Origin: JABWBD01 sp040768665
GTDB lineage: Bacteria > Planctomycetota > Planctomycetia > Pirellulales > Thermoguttaceae
DNA: 64,000 nt
Direction of reading: 5' to 3'
Assembly (NCBI GenBank): GCA_040768665.1
Contig: JAXGMN010000015.1
Span: forward strand, 62,001 to 126,000
Shown: piece after piece, positions 8,112 to 17,206 of the stretch
Position numbering within the stretch: the stretch's first letter is position 1
How the letters are laid out: each line of letters opens with the position of its first letter
Translations under genes and position numbers: made by a program
Notes under the pieces: generated by a model
The model's database searches: none
Told to the model about the DNA's origin: nothing
Seen by the model: only the letters and a program-made list of their open reading frames with translations

Positions 8112-9557
8112 GTGGAAATCAGACTGACTAACGGCAACACCATTCCCATCGAAATGCACAAAGTGCGCATCGTCCAGAAGACGCGACTGCCCACGGTGGA
8201 TGAGCGTCTGCGGGCGATTGAGGAAGCCGGCTACAACACCTTTCTGCTCCGCACCAGGGACGTGTTCATCGATATGCTGACCGACAGCGGCACCAACGCG
8301 ATGAGCGACAATCAGTTGGCCGCCATGATGGTCTCGGACGACGCCTATGCAGGGGGTGAGAGCTACTACAAGATGCTCAGCGCCGTGAAAGACGTTCTGG
8401 GCTTCGAATACTGCGTGCCCGTCCATCAAGGCCGCGCCGCGGAGCACATCTTAACCAAGATGTTCGTGAAGCCGGGCGACGTCGTGCCGATGAACTACCA
8501 CTTCACGACGACCAAAGCGCATTTCGAGCTGGGCGGCGCCAAAGTGCTGGAGATCTTCACCGATGCTGCCATGGAAACCGCCAGCGATCACCCGTTCAAA
8601 GGGAATCTCGACCCGGAGAAATTCAAGGCCGTCATCAAGGAGTACGGCCCGAAGAAAATCTCGTTCGTGCGAATGGAGGCGACCACGAACCTGATCGGCG
8701 GCCAACCCTTCTCGATGGCCAACCTGAAGGAGGTCAGGCAGATCGCCGCCGCCCATCGTATCCCGTTGGTGATCGACTGCAGCCTGATCTCGGAGAACGC
8801 CTACTTCATCAAGCGTCGAGAGCCGGGCTATGCCGACGTTTCGATCGAAGCGATCGTCCTCGAGATGATGGCCCAGGCCGACCTGATCTACCTTTCGGGC
8901 CGGAAGAGCGCGTGCGTCCGCGGCGGATTGATCGCCACGAACAGCCCCGAGTACTTCGAGCAACTCAAGGCCTGGCTGCCGCTCTACGAGGGCTTCATCA
9001 CCTACGGCGGCATGTCGTCGAAAGAGATCGAGGCCATGGCGGTCGGCATCCGCGAAATGGTCGACTACGACGTGGCCAGCAGTTCCGCCGACCTGATCGC
9101 CTATTTCGTCGACAGCATGGTGAAACGCGGCATCCCGGCGGTGACGCCGCCCGGCGGTCTGGCGGGCCACGTCGACGCCACACGATTCCTGCCCCACATT
9201 CCGCAGTCGCAGTACATCGCCGGCGCACTGAACGCCGCGGTCTATATCGTCTCCGGCGTGCGCGGCATGGAACGGGGCACGGTCTCCATGGATCGCGACG
9301 CCGATGGCAACGACGTCTATTCCGACATGGAACTCTCGCGGCTGGCCGTGCCGCGCCGCGTGTACACGGTTTCGCACATCGATTACGTGGTCGACCGCTT
9401 GGATTGGTTGCACCAGCACCGGAACCTGGTGGGCGGCCTGAAGTTCGTCCACGAGCCGCCCGTGTTGCGGTTCTTCACCGGCCGGCTCGGTGCGCTCGAC
9501 GGATGGGGCAAGCGCCTGGCGGAAGCATTTCGCGCCGACTTCGGCTCCGATTTCTAA
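8112..9557 (+). CDS. tryptophanase / tyrosine phenol-lyase family PLP enzyme
   Basis: A 481-residue beta-eliminating lyase of fold-type I. Recognisable pieces are LTDSGTNAMSDNQ near residue 60, the YAGGESYYKM block, the HQGRAAEH cofactor-phosphate region, VIDCSLISENAYFIK and the presumed PLP lysine in SGRKSACVRGG. Family members split L-tryptophan to indole, or L-tyrosine to phenol, with pyruvate and ammonia; the sequence alone does not settle which. The start is GTG 8112. The next gene, another aromatic amino acid PLP enzyme, begins 45 bases downstream on the same strand, so the two may share a substrate pool. Confidence 0.9.
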   Translation: MEIRLTNGNTIPIEMHKVRIVQKTRLPTVDERLRAIEEAGYNTFLLRTRDVFIDMLTDSGTNAMSDNQLAAMMVSDDAYAGGESYYKMLSAVKDVLGFEYCVPVHQGRAAEHILTKMFVKPGDVVPMNYHFTTTKAHFELGGAKVLEIFTDAAMETASDHPFKGNLDPEKFKAVIKEYGPKKISFVRMEATTNLIGGQPFSMANLKEVRQIAAAHRIPLVIDCSLISENAYFIKRREPGYADVSIEAIVLEMMAQADLIYLSGRKSACVRGGLIATNSPEYFEQLKAWLPLYEGFITYGGMSSKEIEAMAVGIREMVDYDVASSSADLIAYFVDSMVKRGIPAVTPPGGLAGHVDATRFLPHIPQSQYIAGALNAAVYIVSGVRGMERGTVSMDRDADGNDVYSDMELSRLAVPRRVYTVSHIDYVVDRLDWLHQHRNLVGGLKFVHEPPVLRFFTGRLGALDGWGKRLAEAFRADFGSDF

Positions 9558-9601
9558 TGGCTCGGACCGACGAAAAGTGATTTACGGGGACAGACCTACT
9601 C

Positions 9602-11011
9602 GTGAACAGCGATGAATTCCGCCGTTGGGGCCATCGGTTGATCGACTGGATTGCGGACTACCAGGACCATGTGGAAGCGTATCCCGTGGTGGCCCAGGTG
9701 AAGCCCGGAGAGGTCCGCGCGCAACTGCCGGCAGTGCCGCCTCTTCAGGGCGAACCGTTCGACGCGATCCTCCGCGACGTCGAGCGAATCATCCTGCCCG
9801 GCATCACGCACTGGCAGTCGCCCAACTTCTTCGGATTCTTTCCCTCCAACAATTCCGGGCCGTCGATCCTGGGCGAACTGCTCTCGGCGGGCTTGGGCGT
9901 TCAGGGCATGCTCTGGTCCACCAGCCCGGCCTGCACGGAGCTGGAGACCCACGTCCTCGATTGGCTCGTCGACCTGCTCGGCCTGCCGCCGTCGTTCAAG
10001 TCGACCTCGACGGGCGGAGGCGTCATCCAGGACAGCGCTTCGTCGGCCACGTTGTGTGCGGTGATAGCCGCGCGCGAACGGGCTACCGAAGGTCGCAGCA
10101 ACCTGGCCGGCGCGGACGGCTCCCTGGTGGCCTACGCCTCCACGCAGGCCCACTCGTCGGTGGAGAAGGCGATGCGAATCGCCGGCCTGGGCAGCGAAAA
10201 CCTCCGCATGATCGAGGTGGATCACCGCTACGCCATGCGTCCGGAATGCCTGGCGGAAGCGGTCGCCGGGGACCTGGCGGCCGGCCGGCGACCGTGCTTC
10301 GTCTGTGCCACGGTCGGTACGACTTCCTCGACGGCCATCGACCCGGTCCCGGAAATCGGCCGCGTCTGCCGCGAGCACGGCCTCTGGCTGCACGTCGACG
10401 CGGCCATGGCGGGAACGGCTGCCCTCTGCCCCGAGTTCCGCCACCTCCACGACGGCCTGGACCTGGCCGAGAGTTACTGCTTCAATCCCCACAAGTGGAT
10501 GTTCACCAATTTCGACTGCGACTGTTTCTTCGTTGCCGACCGGGCGCGCTTGATCCGTGCGCTGGCGATCCTGCCGGAATACCTTCGCAACCGGGCGACG
10601 GAATCCGGCGCGGTCATCGACTATCGCGACTGGCAGGTGCCGCTCGGTCGCAGATTCCGCGCCTTGAAGCTGTGGTTCGTCATCCGTTCGTTCGGGGTCG
10701 AAGGGCTGCAGGCCCGCATTCGTCAACACGTCCAGTGGGCCGGCGAGTTTGCCGACTGGGTCCAGGCGGATCCGAGATTCGAGCTGGCCGCGCCGGTTGC
10801 GCTCGCCCTGGTCTGCTTCCGTCATCGAGATGGCGACGCGGCCACGCAACGTCTCCTCGACCTGCTCAATGCCTCGGGGAAGGTCTGCCTGAGTCACACG
10901 CGGTTGGACGGCAAGCTGACGCTTCGCCTCTCGATCGGACAGACCAATTCGCAGAGGCGGCACATCCAACGGGCATGGCAGCTCGTTCAGGAAGCCGCGG
11001 CCACTGCCTGA
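9602..11011 (+). CDS. aromatic-L-amino-acid decarboxylase (PLP group II)
   Basis: A 469-residue group II decarboxylase. Visible hallmarks are the substrate loop SPACTELE, the stacking histidine in STQAHSSVEKA, the cofactor aspartate in HVDAAMAGTA and the Schiff-base lysine in NPHKWMF. Relatives convert tryptophan, tyrosine, phenylalanine or DOPA to the corresponding amine and CO2. The start is GTG 9602, chosen because MNSDEFRRWGHRLIDWI matches the usual N-terminus. A stretch 'ggggacagac' just upstream is half of a repeat motif seen elsewhere in this window. Confidence 0.9.
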   Translation: MNSDEFRRWGHRLIDWIADYQDHVEAYPVVAQVKPGEVRAQLPAVPPLQGEPFDAILRDVERIILPGITHWQSPNFFGFFPSNNSGPSILGELLSAGLGVQGMLWSTSPACTELETHVLDWLVDLLGLPPSFKSTSTGGGVIQDSASSATLCAVIAARERATEGRSNLAGADGSLVAYASTQAHSSVEKAMRIAGLGSENLRMIEVDHRYAMRPECLAEAVAGDLAAGRRPCFVCATVGTTSSTAIDPVPEIGRVCREHGLWLHVDAAMAGTAALCPEFRHLHDGLDLAESYCFNPHKWMFTNFDCDCFFVADRARLIRALAILPEYLRNRATESGAVIDYRDWQVPLGRRFRALKLWFVIRSFGVEGLQARIRQHVQWAGEFADWVQADPRFELAAPVALALVCFRHRDGDAATQRLLDLLNASGKVCLSHTRLDGKLTLRLSIGQTNSQRRHIQRAWQLVQEAAATA

Positions 11012-11044
11012 CCAATCTCAAGGGCTGCCCCCGCAATGCAATCG

Positions 11045-11605
11045 TCACGGACCGGCCGGTGGGGCGGACTGGCGGCTGGTCAGCCGGGCAACAGTACCCG
11101 AGCGATACTCGGCGAGCCGCAGCAGGTAAGCCTGGTCGCAGCGAGGCAAGAGGTGCTCCGAGGGCACCGGTTCGAAGCCATACTTCCTGTATAAGGTGAT
11201 TGCTTCGGTGAGCACCGAATTCGTCTCGAGCCAGACCTCCTGAAAGCCGCCGCGGACGGCGGCATCCAGCAGGTTCTCCAGGAGTTGCCTGCCGAGCCGG
11301 CGGCCGCGAGCTGGTTTCTCGATATACATCTTGCACAGCTCAGCGCGATGCTCGCCGAGCGGGTAGAGGCCGGCACAACCGACGATTTGTCGGTCGGCAT
11401 TCTCGACAACTTGAAAACACCCTCCGCGAGCGAAGTAATTCCGCTCGAGGTCGTCCAGATCGACATCATCCGCGCCGGCCGCGGAAAGCACGCCGTACTC
11501 CCGGCGCACGGAGAGCAGCACCGCCCGGATCGCCGGAGTATCGGCGTTGGCCGCTCGCCGTATCGTAAAACCGGACCCTTGCGCGATGTCAGAGTGCAAC
11601 GACAT
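11045..11605 (-). CDS. GNAT family N-acetyltransferase
   Basis: A 186-residue acetyltransferase. The beta4 strand and acetyl-CoA pyrophosphate loop read CKMYIEKPARGRRLGRQLLE, a typical R/Q-x-x-G-x-G/A variant, followed by VWLETNS and the YRKYGFEPV motif of the C-terminal helix-strand. This pattern places it near the YitH/PhnO-like group. The acceptor is unknown. The gene is convergent with the decarboxylase gene. Confidence 0.85.
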   Translation of the reverse strand: MSLHSDIAQGSGFTIRRAANADTPAIRAVLLSVRREYGVLSAAGADDVDLDDLERNYFARGGCFQVVENADRQIVGCAGLYPLGEHRAELCKMYIEKPARGRRLGRQLLENLLDAAVRGGFQEVWLETNSVLTEAITLYRKYGFEPVPSEHLLPRCDQAYLLRLAEYRSGTVARLTSRQSAPPAGP

Positions 11606-11790
11606 CGAAATCCCTTTCTCGATGAATTCCCGCAGACGGATGCAAAACGGTCAGGGCAGGACGTAACCCTGCTGCTTGATTCTTCCTCTCCACGATGTTT
11701 CACCGGTTTGCTTCGGATAGTATGAGCCGAGCGTCGCCACCGGTCAATTTCACGGCGTAAGACTTGATCACGCGCAGCGGTAGGGAGACT

Positions 11791-11874
11791 GCTGAAAAAG
11801 GGGACTGGCTCGACAACCGGACGTAGATTGGACGACACGCACAAGGTGTTGCGGTGCCCGTTCCCTTTTTCAGC
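11791..11874. repeat. type-A palindromic element (GAAAAAGGGGAC / GTTCCCTTTTTC)
   Basis: The left end GCTGAAAAAGGGGACTGGC and right end ...GGGTTCCCTTTTTCAGC-type sequence form an imperfect inverted repeat around a loop of about 45 bases. Copies or close relatives occur at 26429, 35213 and 62091, and a GGAAACGGGGAC variant at 14985, 19357 and 25605. Confidence 0.8.
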
Positions 11875-11929
11875 ACAGCCTGTTCGGGGCGGCTCATCTC
11901 GGCAACTTTTTCTCAGGAACCATTTCTTC

Positions 11930-12886
11930 TCATCCGGCGGGGTTCGCGGGCGGCCCTATTTCGGCAACCCTCTCGGCGACGGCGGCTGGGTCGAACGGAT
12001 CCGAGACGGGAACGAAGCGGCACTCGCACAGGCCGCGGAACCACGTTCCCTGCCGCTTGGCGAATTGGCGGGTATGGCGTTTGACCAGCTCGACGGCGGC
12101 CCCCCGCGAATACCGCCCCTGGAGATAATCGAACGTTTCGCGGTAGCCGACGGCTTGACGGGCGGTCCGGCTCAACGGTTCCGGCCGGGCGAGAAGCGAG
12201 CGGACCTCCTCGACCAGTCCGGCGGCGAACATCGCGTCCACGCGCCGGTTGATCCGCTCGTAGAGCGTCTCCCGCGGCCAGTCGAGCACGAACACCCGGC
12301 ACGCCTCGGCCGGATGCCCCGTTTCGAACTGCTCCTGAAGCTCGCTGATCGGCCGGCCGGTCTTTTCGAACACCTCGATCGCCCGAATCAGCCGCCGCGT
12401 ATCGTTGGCATGCAGCCGCCCGGCAGCCACCGGATCGACGTCCGCCAGGCGGCGATGGAGATGGCCGGGTCCGCGCTCGGCCTCTTCGTCGCGGAGCCGC
12501 CGCCGCAGGACCCAGTCGGCCGGCGGCCCCTCGAAAACTCCCCGCAACAGGCCCTTCAAGTAGAGCGGAGTGCCGCCGACAAAGAGGACCTCCCGGCCGC
12601 GACCGCGGATTTCGTCCCGCGCGCGATGCGCCGCTTCGAGATACTGCGCAAGGCTGTATTCTACGTGCGGTTCGAGAATGTCGATGAGGTGGTGCGGCAG
12701 CGAGCGCCGCTCGCCGCTGGTCGGCTTGGCGGTGCCGATGTCCATGCCCCGGTACAAGGCCATGGAATCCATCGACACGATTTCCGCACCAATCCGTTGG
12801 GCAAGTTCCACGGCCACGCTGCTCTTGCCGCCGGCGGTCGGCCCGGTGAGATACCAGCAGTCGAGGCAGGGCGGTCGGGACATCAA
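11930..12886 (-). CDS. miaA: tRNA dimethylallyltransferase
   Basis: A 318-residue protein with the P-loop GPTAGGKSS at residues 15-23, the dimethylallyl-pyrophosphate/tRNA segment MDSMALYRGMDIGTAK, VGGTPLYLKGLL and the RLIRAIEV block, all standard MiaA signatures. The enzyme transfers a dimethylallyl group to N6 of A37 in tRNAs reading codons that start with U. It stands without an hfq neighbour, and a short LON-like fragment lies just upstream on the same strand. Confidence 0.95.
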   Translation of the reverse strand: MMSRPPCLDCWYLTGPTAGGKSSVAVELAQRIGAEIVSMDSMALYRGMDIGTAKPTSGERRSLPHHLIDILEPHVEYSLAQYLEAAHRARDEIRGRGREVLFVGGTPLYLKGLLRGVFEGPPADWVLRRRLRDEEAERGPGHLHRRLADVDPVAAGRLHANDTRRLIRAIEVFEKTGRPISELQEQFETGHPAEACRVFVLDWPRETLYERINRRVDAMFAAGLVEEVRSLLARPEPLSRTARQAVGYRETFDYLQGRYSRGAAVELVKRHTRQFAKRQGTWFRGLCECRFVPVSDPFDPAAVAERVAEIGPPANPAG

Positions 12887-12907
12887 GCGGGTCCGGGCAA
12901 GATTCGT

Positions 12908-13135
12908 CTAGTTGCTGCTGAACTGCAGTGGGGACGGGAGAGCGCCGTTGCGGCCCGGCTCGTCGTCGGCCATCGCCTCCAGACGCCTCAGCAGGATCCG
13001 CGCCCGGTGAGGAACATCGACTTCGGCCAACAGAGCCTGCTTCTCGTCGAGACGCAGGTCCAGCATATAGCTTATGATATCGGTAAGCGTGCCGAGCGTC
13101 ACGTCGGTCCTCAGCAAATAATCAACCTGCTCCAA
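12908..13135 (-). pseudogene. fragment of a LON-substrate-binding-domain protein
   Basis: Seventy-five codons read TLTDIISYMLDLRLDEKQAL and then LLAEVDVPHRARILL, which matches the C-terminal helices of Lon N-terminal (PUA-like) domain proteins: 'L.D.I...L.L....KQ.LLE..DV..R...L'. The roughly 130 residues that should precede it are absent, because the neighbouring gene ends directly upstream. It is most likely the tail of a truncated gene. Expression of a short protein cannot be excluded. Confidence 0.45.
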
Positions 13136-13168
13136 AACGGAAGAAGTCGCCTCTTTGCAGCAGCCTCT

Positions 13169-14974
13169 CTACCGCCGCTGCCGTTCCGATCGGTCTTGCC
13201 AAGCCAGAACCGATGAGAACACCAGCACCGCGGCGGCGGCAATGGCCCAGCGCAAACGGTTCCCCGGAGGACCGGCGTACCAGGCTTCGAGCGAGCAACC
13301 ATTGGGGCACGCCGGTAGTTCGATCCCGATACGCCCGTTTTCCGCCAGATTCTGCTCGAGGATTTCCGGCGGAACCGCCGCGCCGTTGACGAATACGCGC
13401 CAACCGGGGAAGTAGAACTGCTGGATCGTCGCTCGCGCCTGCGATGACGAACGGACCTCGTAGCGCAAATAATACGGCGAATGGTCGGCCCCCGGAGAGG
13501 CGATGCCGCCGTCGAGGTTCATCAGCGGCCCGGCGCCGCGATAGCTCCGCGGGGCCGAAGCGGTTCGCGGCAGAAACTCGTCGACGTTGGCAAACGTCTG
13601 CCATTGGTGCGGCGACAGTCGGAACATCTCCCGCGACAGTGTGTCCGCGGTGGCGAAATCGACCGAGCCTTGGACGCGAAGCTGGTTGGAGTGCCACAGC
13701 GCCGCTGCCGCTGCCAGGAGGATGAACAAGAGGTTCCGCAGACGCCGGTTCTCAGCCTCCTGGAAACGGACAAACTGCCAGCCGATCAGGCAGGCGGCCT
13801 GCAACGCCGCGATAACTCCCAAGAGCCGCCACGGAAACTGGAACGGCTTGAGCAGTCCGACGTGCTTCCAGAGCGGGGCGCTCGGGGGCAGCATCAGCAG
13901 GATCATCGCCAGGTAGAGTGCGTAGGCCGCGACGATCAAGCGTTGACGCCGCCCAAGCCAGGCCCCGATGGTTGCAAGGAGGAAGTGCGGCAACCCGAGT
14001 TGGAACGACATGCCGTCGTTGGCATCGGCGATCGTGGAGGCCCCGAACTCATAGGTCCGGTCGAACAACTGCTGCCAGTACACCACGTGAAGCGACGCCT
14101 CGTAGACGCCCTCGAATGCCTTGTCGGCGTGCACGAGATGCCGCAGTTGGAACACGGGGTACCAGTAGATGGAACTGACCACCAGGGCGAGGACAAAGGC
14201 AGCGGTTCCCGTCACGCCGAAGCGCAGCCTCGCGCCCAAAGGGGCGAGAGGCACAAGGACCGCTAAGAGCAGAAAGCTCGCCACCCACGCCGGAAGCGCA
14301 ATCAGCGGGTGCGCGAGCACGACCACCGCGAGACTGGCGGCAAGGCCGGCGGCCGGCCCGAGGAGCGGCTTCCGCTCGCCTGCGTGGCGGAGCAGCAGAG
14401 CGAGGCAGTAAAGGACCCAGGGGACGAGTTCGATCGCGGCAAATTCCGAGACGTCGCCCCGCACGTAAAGATCGACGAACCGGTAGGGCGTCACGGCGTA
14501 GAGCACCGAGACGAACAGCGACGCCGGCACATCGGCGAAAAGCCTGGCCAACCGGTAGACGCCCGCGGTTCCGATTGCCGCAAACAGGAAACATGCCACC
14601 CAAACCGCCAGAGAGGGCGAGCCGAGGCTGACCGGCACGAGTGCCGACGCGACGAAGAAGTACAGCGGCTGATAGAAGACAAACGTCGGGTAGCCGTAGC
14701 CTCCGGCAAGGTGCGGCAGCCAGCGCGGGTAGAGGAGGCCGGCGGCTTGGGCTTCGTGGAAATGGAGTAACAACGCCGGGTAGCGGATCAACTCATGCGT
14801 TTCCGGAAAGCCGCCCGCGAGCACCAGCGGCGCCATCGGGATCGCCGCGATGGCCACAACCGCCAGGCAGGTTCGAATCACCGACGGCCGGCGACGATCC
14901 GGCGGAGTCTGCGTGCCGGCAGTGGCTGCGTCCGATTTTGCGGGGCGTCGAGTACGGTCGGCTTTGCGTCGCAT
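13169..14974 (-). CDS. polytopic membrane protein, YfhO/6-pyruvoyl-tetrahydropterin-synthase-related type
   Basis: A 601-residue integral membrane protein with about 11-12 hydrophobic helices from residue 35 onward and a C-terminal extracytoplasmic domain (about 440-560) followed by a last helix. LIRYPALLLHFHEA and DLYVRGDVSEFAA are typical of YfhO-like and glycosyltransferase-related membrane proteins. Members of this group are thought to handle lipid-linked sugars. The precise role is unknown. The next gene upstream, in divergent orientation, encodes another large membrane protein of related style. Confidence 0.75.
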   Translation of the reverse strand: MRRKADRTRRPAKSDAATAGTQTPPDRRRPSVIRTCLAVVAIAAIPMAPLVLAGGFPETHELIRYPALLLHFHEAQAAGLLYPRWLPHLAGGYGYPTFVFYQPLYFFVASALVPVSLGSPSLAVWVACFLFAAIGTAGVYRLARLFADVPASLFVSVLYAVTPYRFVDLYVRGDVSEFAAIELVPWVLYCLALLLRHAGERKPLLGPAAGLAASLAVVVLAHPLIALPAWVASFLLLAVLVPLAPLGARLRFGVTGTAAFVLALVVSSIYWYPVFQLRHLVHADKAFEGVYEASLHVVYWQQLFDRTYEFGASTIADANDGMSFQLGLPHFLLATIGAWLGRRQRLIVAAYALYLAMILLMLPPSAPLWKHVGLLKPFQFPWRLLGVIAALQAACLIGWQFVRFQEAENRRLRNLLFILLAAAAALWHSNQLRVQGSVDFATADTLSREMFRLSPHQWQTFANVDEFLPRTASAPRSYRGAGPLMNLDGGIASPGADHSPYYLRYEVRSSSQARATIQQFYFPGWRVFVNGAAVPPEILEQNLAENGRIGIELPACPNGCSLEAWYAGPPGNRLRWAIAAAAVLVFSSVLAWQDRSERQRR

Positions 14975-14984
14975 GAAGCGGGAT

Positions 14985-15170
14985 CCGGAAACGGGGACAG
15001 GCTCCGATCATTTTGTATAATCTGTGTCTCCAACGCACAACGTCCGGGAATGCGCCGCGTAGTCGTCCTCCTGAAAGAACGTCTGCTGTCGGCGGTTGCC
15101 GCGTTGTGCCACGTGGTCGGGCATTCCGGGAATAACGACTCGTGCCAAGCGTGCCTTGTCCCCGAGTTTA
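14985..15170. mobile_element. REP-like element ends around a RAYT transposase remnant
   Basis: The left end CCGGAAACGGGGACAGGCTC (14985 onward) is the same terminal motif as the palindromes at 19357 and 25605, and near 15150 the complement CTTGTCCCCG appears. Between them, on the minus strand (about 15053-15154), is VVIPGMPDHVAQRGNRRQQT followed by FFQEDDYAA, the N-terminal signature (including the HUH-associated HxxxRGN block) of REP-associated tyrosine transposases of the Y1/IS200-like family. The frame leaves transposase similarity right after DYAA and runs into the REP end, so it is an internal deletion derivative. Confidence 0.7.
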
Positions 15171-15484
15171 CCCAAACCCGGCCGCTTCGTCCATAATTTG
15201 GTATCTGGAATTTCGCGCCGCTGAACAACCCATAAATACCTCAATCCTCGCTTGCTACCATACAAACCCGATTCCTGCAACAGAAAAGTAGAAGGCATTT
15301 TTCTTCGTGCTGCGGCTTCAAGGGCAGACGAGTCCGGAGGTTCAGCGTACAATGGTGTTATCCTTTGTCGCGATGCCTGAGATACAATCTCCTCCATGAC
15401 CAAGAGACTCCTCTCCGTCGGCAACTGCTCTTTCGACGATTCCGAGGAAACTTTGAAGGTTTTTGAGCTGACGGGAGACCGCCG
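15171..15484. other. intergenic, no gene supported
   Basis: AT-richer spacer between the RAYT remnant and the next membrane-protein gene. I see no motif beyond it. A long minus-strand open frame across it has no protein-like features apart from the transposase fragment. Confidence 0.4.
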
Positions 15485-17206
15485 TTGCGAACCACGACCT
15501 GGATCGGTATTTTGCTCGCCGTCTGGCTGGCGTGGTCGGCCCTGGGAGTCCATCCGGTAGCGGTCCTGGAGGGCGACGGTGCGGCCATCGCTACGAGTGC
15601 CCAACGCTGGGCCGAGCAGGGGCCGGAAGCGCTTGAGAATGCTTACCGCTACGAGATGCAGTCGGGCACGTACGTCGTGCTGATGCTGCTCGCGCGAGTG
15701 CTCGGAGTCGACGCACTGGTTGTCTTCGGCATCCTCTCCGCGGTGGCCTCGGCCGCGCTGATCTTGTTCTCCGGCCGGTGGATCAGCATGCGAACCGGGC
15801 TCTCCTTTCCGGCCAGCGGTCTGCTGGTGATGCTCTTGCCGGAGACGTGGATCTCCGCCTACTACCCCAACTCGACGGTGCTGGCCGCGGCGCTGGTCGT
15901 CATTAGTTTCAACCTGTTGGCCGAGGCGGGAAGGCTCCGGTCGGCAACCGTTCGCGGGACGGAAGAGAGGGGGGCCGGTCCTTGTTTTTGGCCAACGCTT
16001 TTGGCAACAAAATTCGCCAACGGGCCGAAAAAGGGACCCGACCCCGACCGCCCCCTATGCGGTTGCTTTCGGTGGTTGCTGGCCGGCGGTGCGGTTTTCG
16101 GCCTGGCGTGCTGGGTCCGGTTCGATGCCGTGGTCGTTGCGCCGGCGGTGCCGCTGGTCTTAGCGCCGGGCGACTGGGCAACCAAAAGCCGGCAGTCGGC
16201 GATCGTGGCCGTTGTCGCGGCAGCCACCGCGGTGGTGGGAATGATCGCCAGTGGAGCAGGGCTCTCGGAACTGGCGGGTTCGTACCTGCGCCACCGCGGG
16301 GCGGCGGGGAGTTGGGCTTTGACGGTGAAGAGCCTCGTGGCTTTCTTCCCGTTGGTGGTTGCCTTCCTCATGGCGTTGGGAACGTGGCGGATCGTCGCAG
16401 AGCGTCGCGGGCGCGATGCGGCATTGGTCCTCCTGGGGGTGCTCCCGTTGGCGTTTCTCTTGCGTTCGAGTCTGACGACGCCAAAATACTTGCTCTATGC
16501 CGCTCCGCTGGTTGCGCTGGTCGCCGGCCACGGCCTGATAGCGCTCGGTGGGTCGGTAGGTGCACGAAAGAAAGTTCTCGCCTCGGCGGCGGTTGTTCTC
16601 TTCGCGGTCCAATATCCGCTTGGGCTGCAGATCGAACATGTTCAGGGCTACCGTCCGACACCGCACCCCACGCTTCTTCGCATCGCTTCGGTCGAGATTG
16701 ATCGTTCCGGTCCGGAAAGGGTGGTGCTGGTCGTCGGCGCGGGAGCAACCATATCGACCCACGACGCCCTGCGGCTTTCCTCCGGCATCCTGTTCGGCAA
16801 TGGGACATGGCACTACTACAAGCACGAGTCGGCTGTGGCCGCGGCGACGCTGATCGACGTGGTTGCGAGCGGGTCTGCCGGCACTACCGATCTCTGGGTC
16901 GAAGAGCCCTGGGAGGCAGGACAACTGGTCGAGCATGCGCTGATCCGCGCGGGATACCGGCGCCGGTTCGCCGGGCCGGGCGATCTGCAGCAGACTTGGG
17001 AGCACGGCGGTCGCCGGGTGCGGCTGCTTTGCGGGGACGAGGGACTCCGGCTCGCCGCCTCGGCAAATGAGACGCGTCCGCTGGCGGCCTTTGTTATGTG
17101 GAATAATCGCCTTCCGCCAACATTGCAGCAGCGGTTTCCGGACGCAGAGAGGCTGACCGGCCCGCGCGCGTCGCTGAACGTCTATCGGCTCAAGCCCGGC
17201 GACTGA
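15485..17206 (+). CDS. polytopic membrane protein with an in-frame inserted palindromic element
   Basis: A 573-residue protein starting at TTG 15485 with an N-terminal hydrophobic helix and roughly nine more up to residue about 370, then a soluble C-terminal domain. The overall plan resembles dolichyl-phosphate-mannose glycosyltransferase-like (GT39/87-type) proteins, with an early VLEGDGAAIATSAQRW loop. Residues about 153-195 (DNA 15943-16067) are unlike the rest, being rich in Gly, Pro, Lys and Cys. They coincide with a palindrome related to the one at 25807. The 3' end overlaps the convergent gene by 25 bases. Function as a sugar transferase is inference. Confidence 0.7.
   Translation: MRTTTWIGILLAVWLAWSALGVHPVAVLEGDGAAIATSAQRWAEQGPEALENAYRYEMQSGTYVVLMLLARVLGVDALVVFGILSAVASAALILFSGRWISMRTGLSFPASGLLVMLLPETWISAYYPNSTVLAAALVVISFNLLAEAGRLRSATVRGTEERGAGPCFWPTLLATKFANGPKKGPDPDRPLCGCFRWLLAGGAVFGLACWVRFDAVVVAPAVPLVLAPGDWATKSRQSAIVAVVAAATAVVGMIASGAGLSELAGSYLRHRGAAGSWALTVKSLVAFFPLVVAFLMALGTWRIVAERRGRDAALVLLGVLPLAFLLRSSLTTPKYLLYAAPLVALVAGHGLIALGGSVGARKKVLASAAVVLFAVQYPLGLQIEHVQGYRPTPHPTLLRIASVEIDRSGPERVVLVVGAGATISTHDALRLSSGILFGNGTWHYYKHESAVAAATLIDVVASGSAGTTDLWVEEPWEAGQLVEHALIRAGYRRRFAGPGDLQQTWEHGGRRVRLLCGDEGLRLAASANETRPLAAFVMWNNRLPPTLQQRFPDAERLTGPRASLNVYRLKPGD
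15943..16067. repeat. type-B palindromic element inside a coding sequence
   Basis: The outer motif GCAACCG and its complement bound the region. The inner arms GGCCGGTCCTTGTTTTTGGC and GGGCCGAAAAAGGGACCCGA pair imperfectly over about 22 bases. Read in reverse, the intergenic element at 25807-25924 has the same order of blocks (AACCGTTC, GGTCC, GTTTT.GGCC, GGCTTTGG/GCTTTTGG, AAAAT, CGGCCGAAAAA). The frame stays open through it, adding about 41 codons. Confidence 0.7.

Noticed and set aside
9596..10969. A 457-codon minus-strand frame
   Set aside because: It is antisense to the aromatic amino acid decarboxylase and has no recognisable domain.
15008..15604. A 198-codon minus-strand gene
   Set aside because: Only about 34 codons resemble a protein (RAYT N-terminus). 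The rest is arbitrary sequence opposite the membrane-protein gene start.
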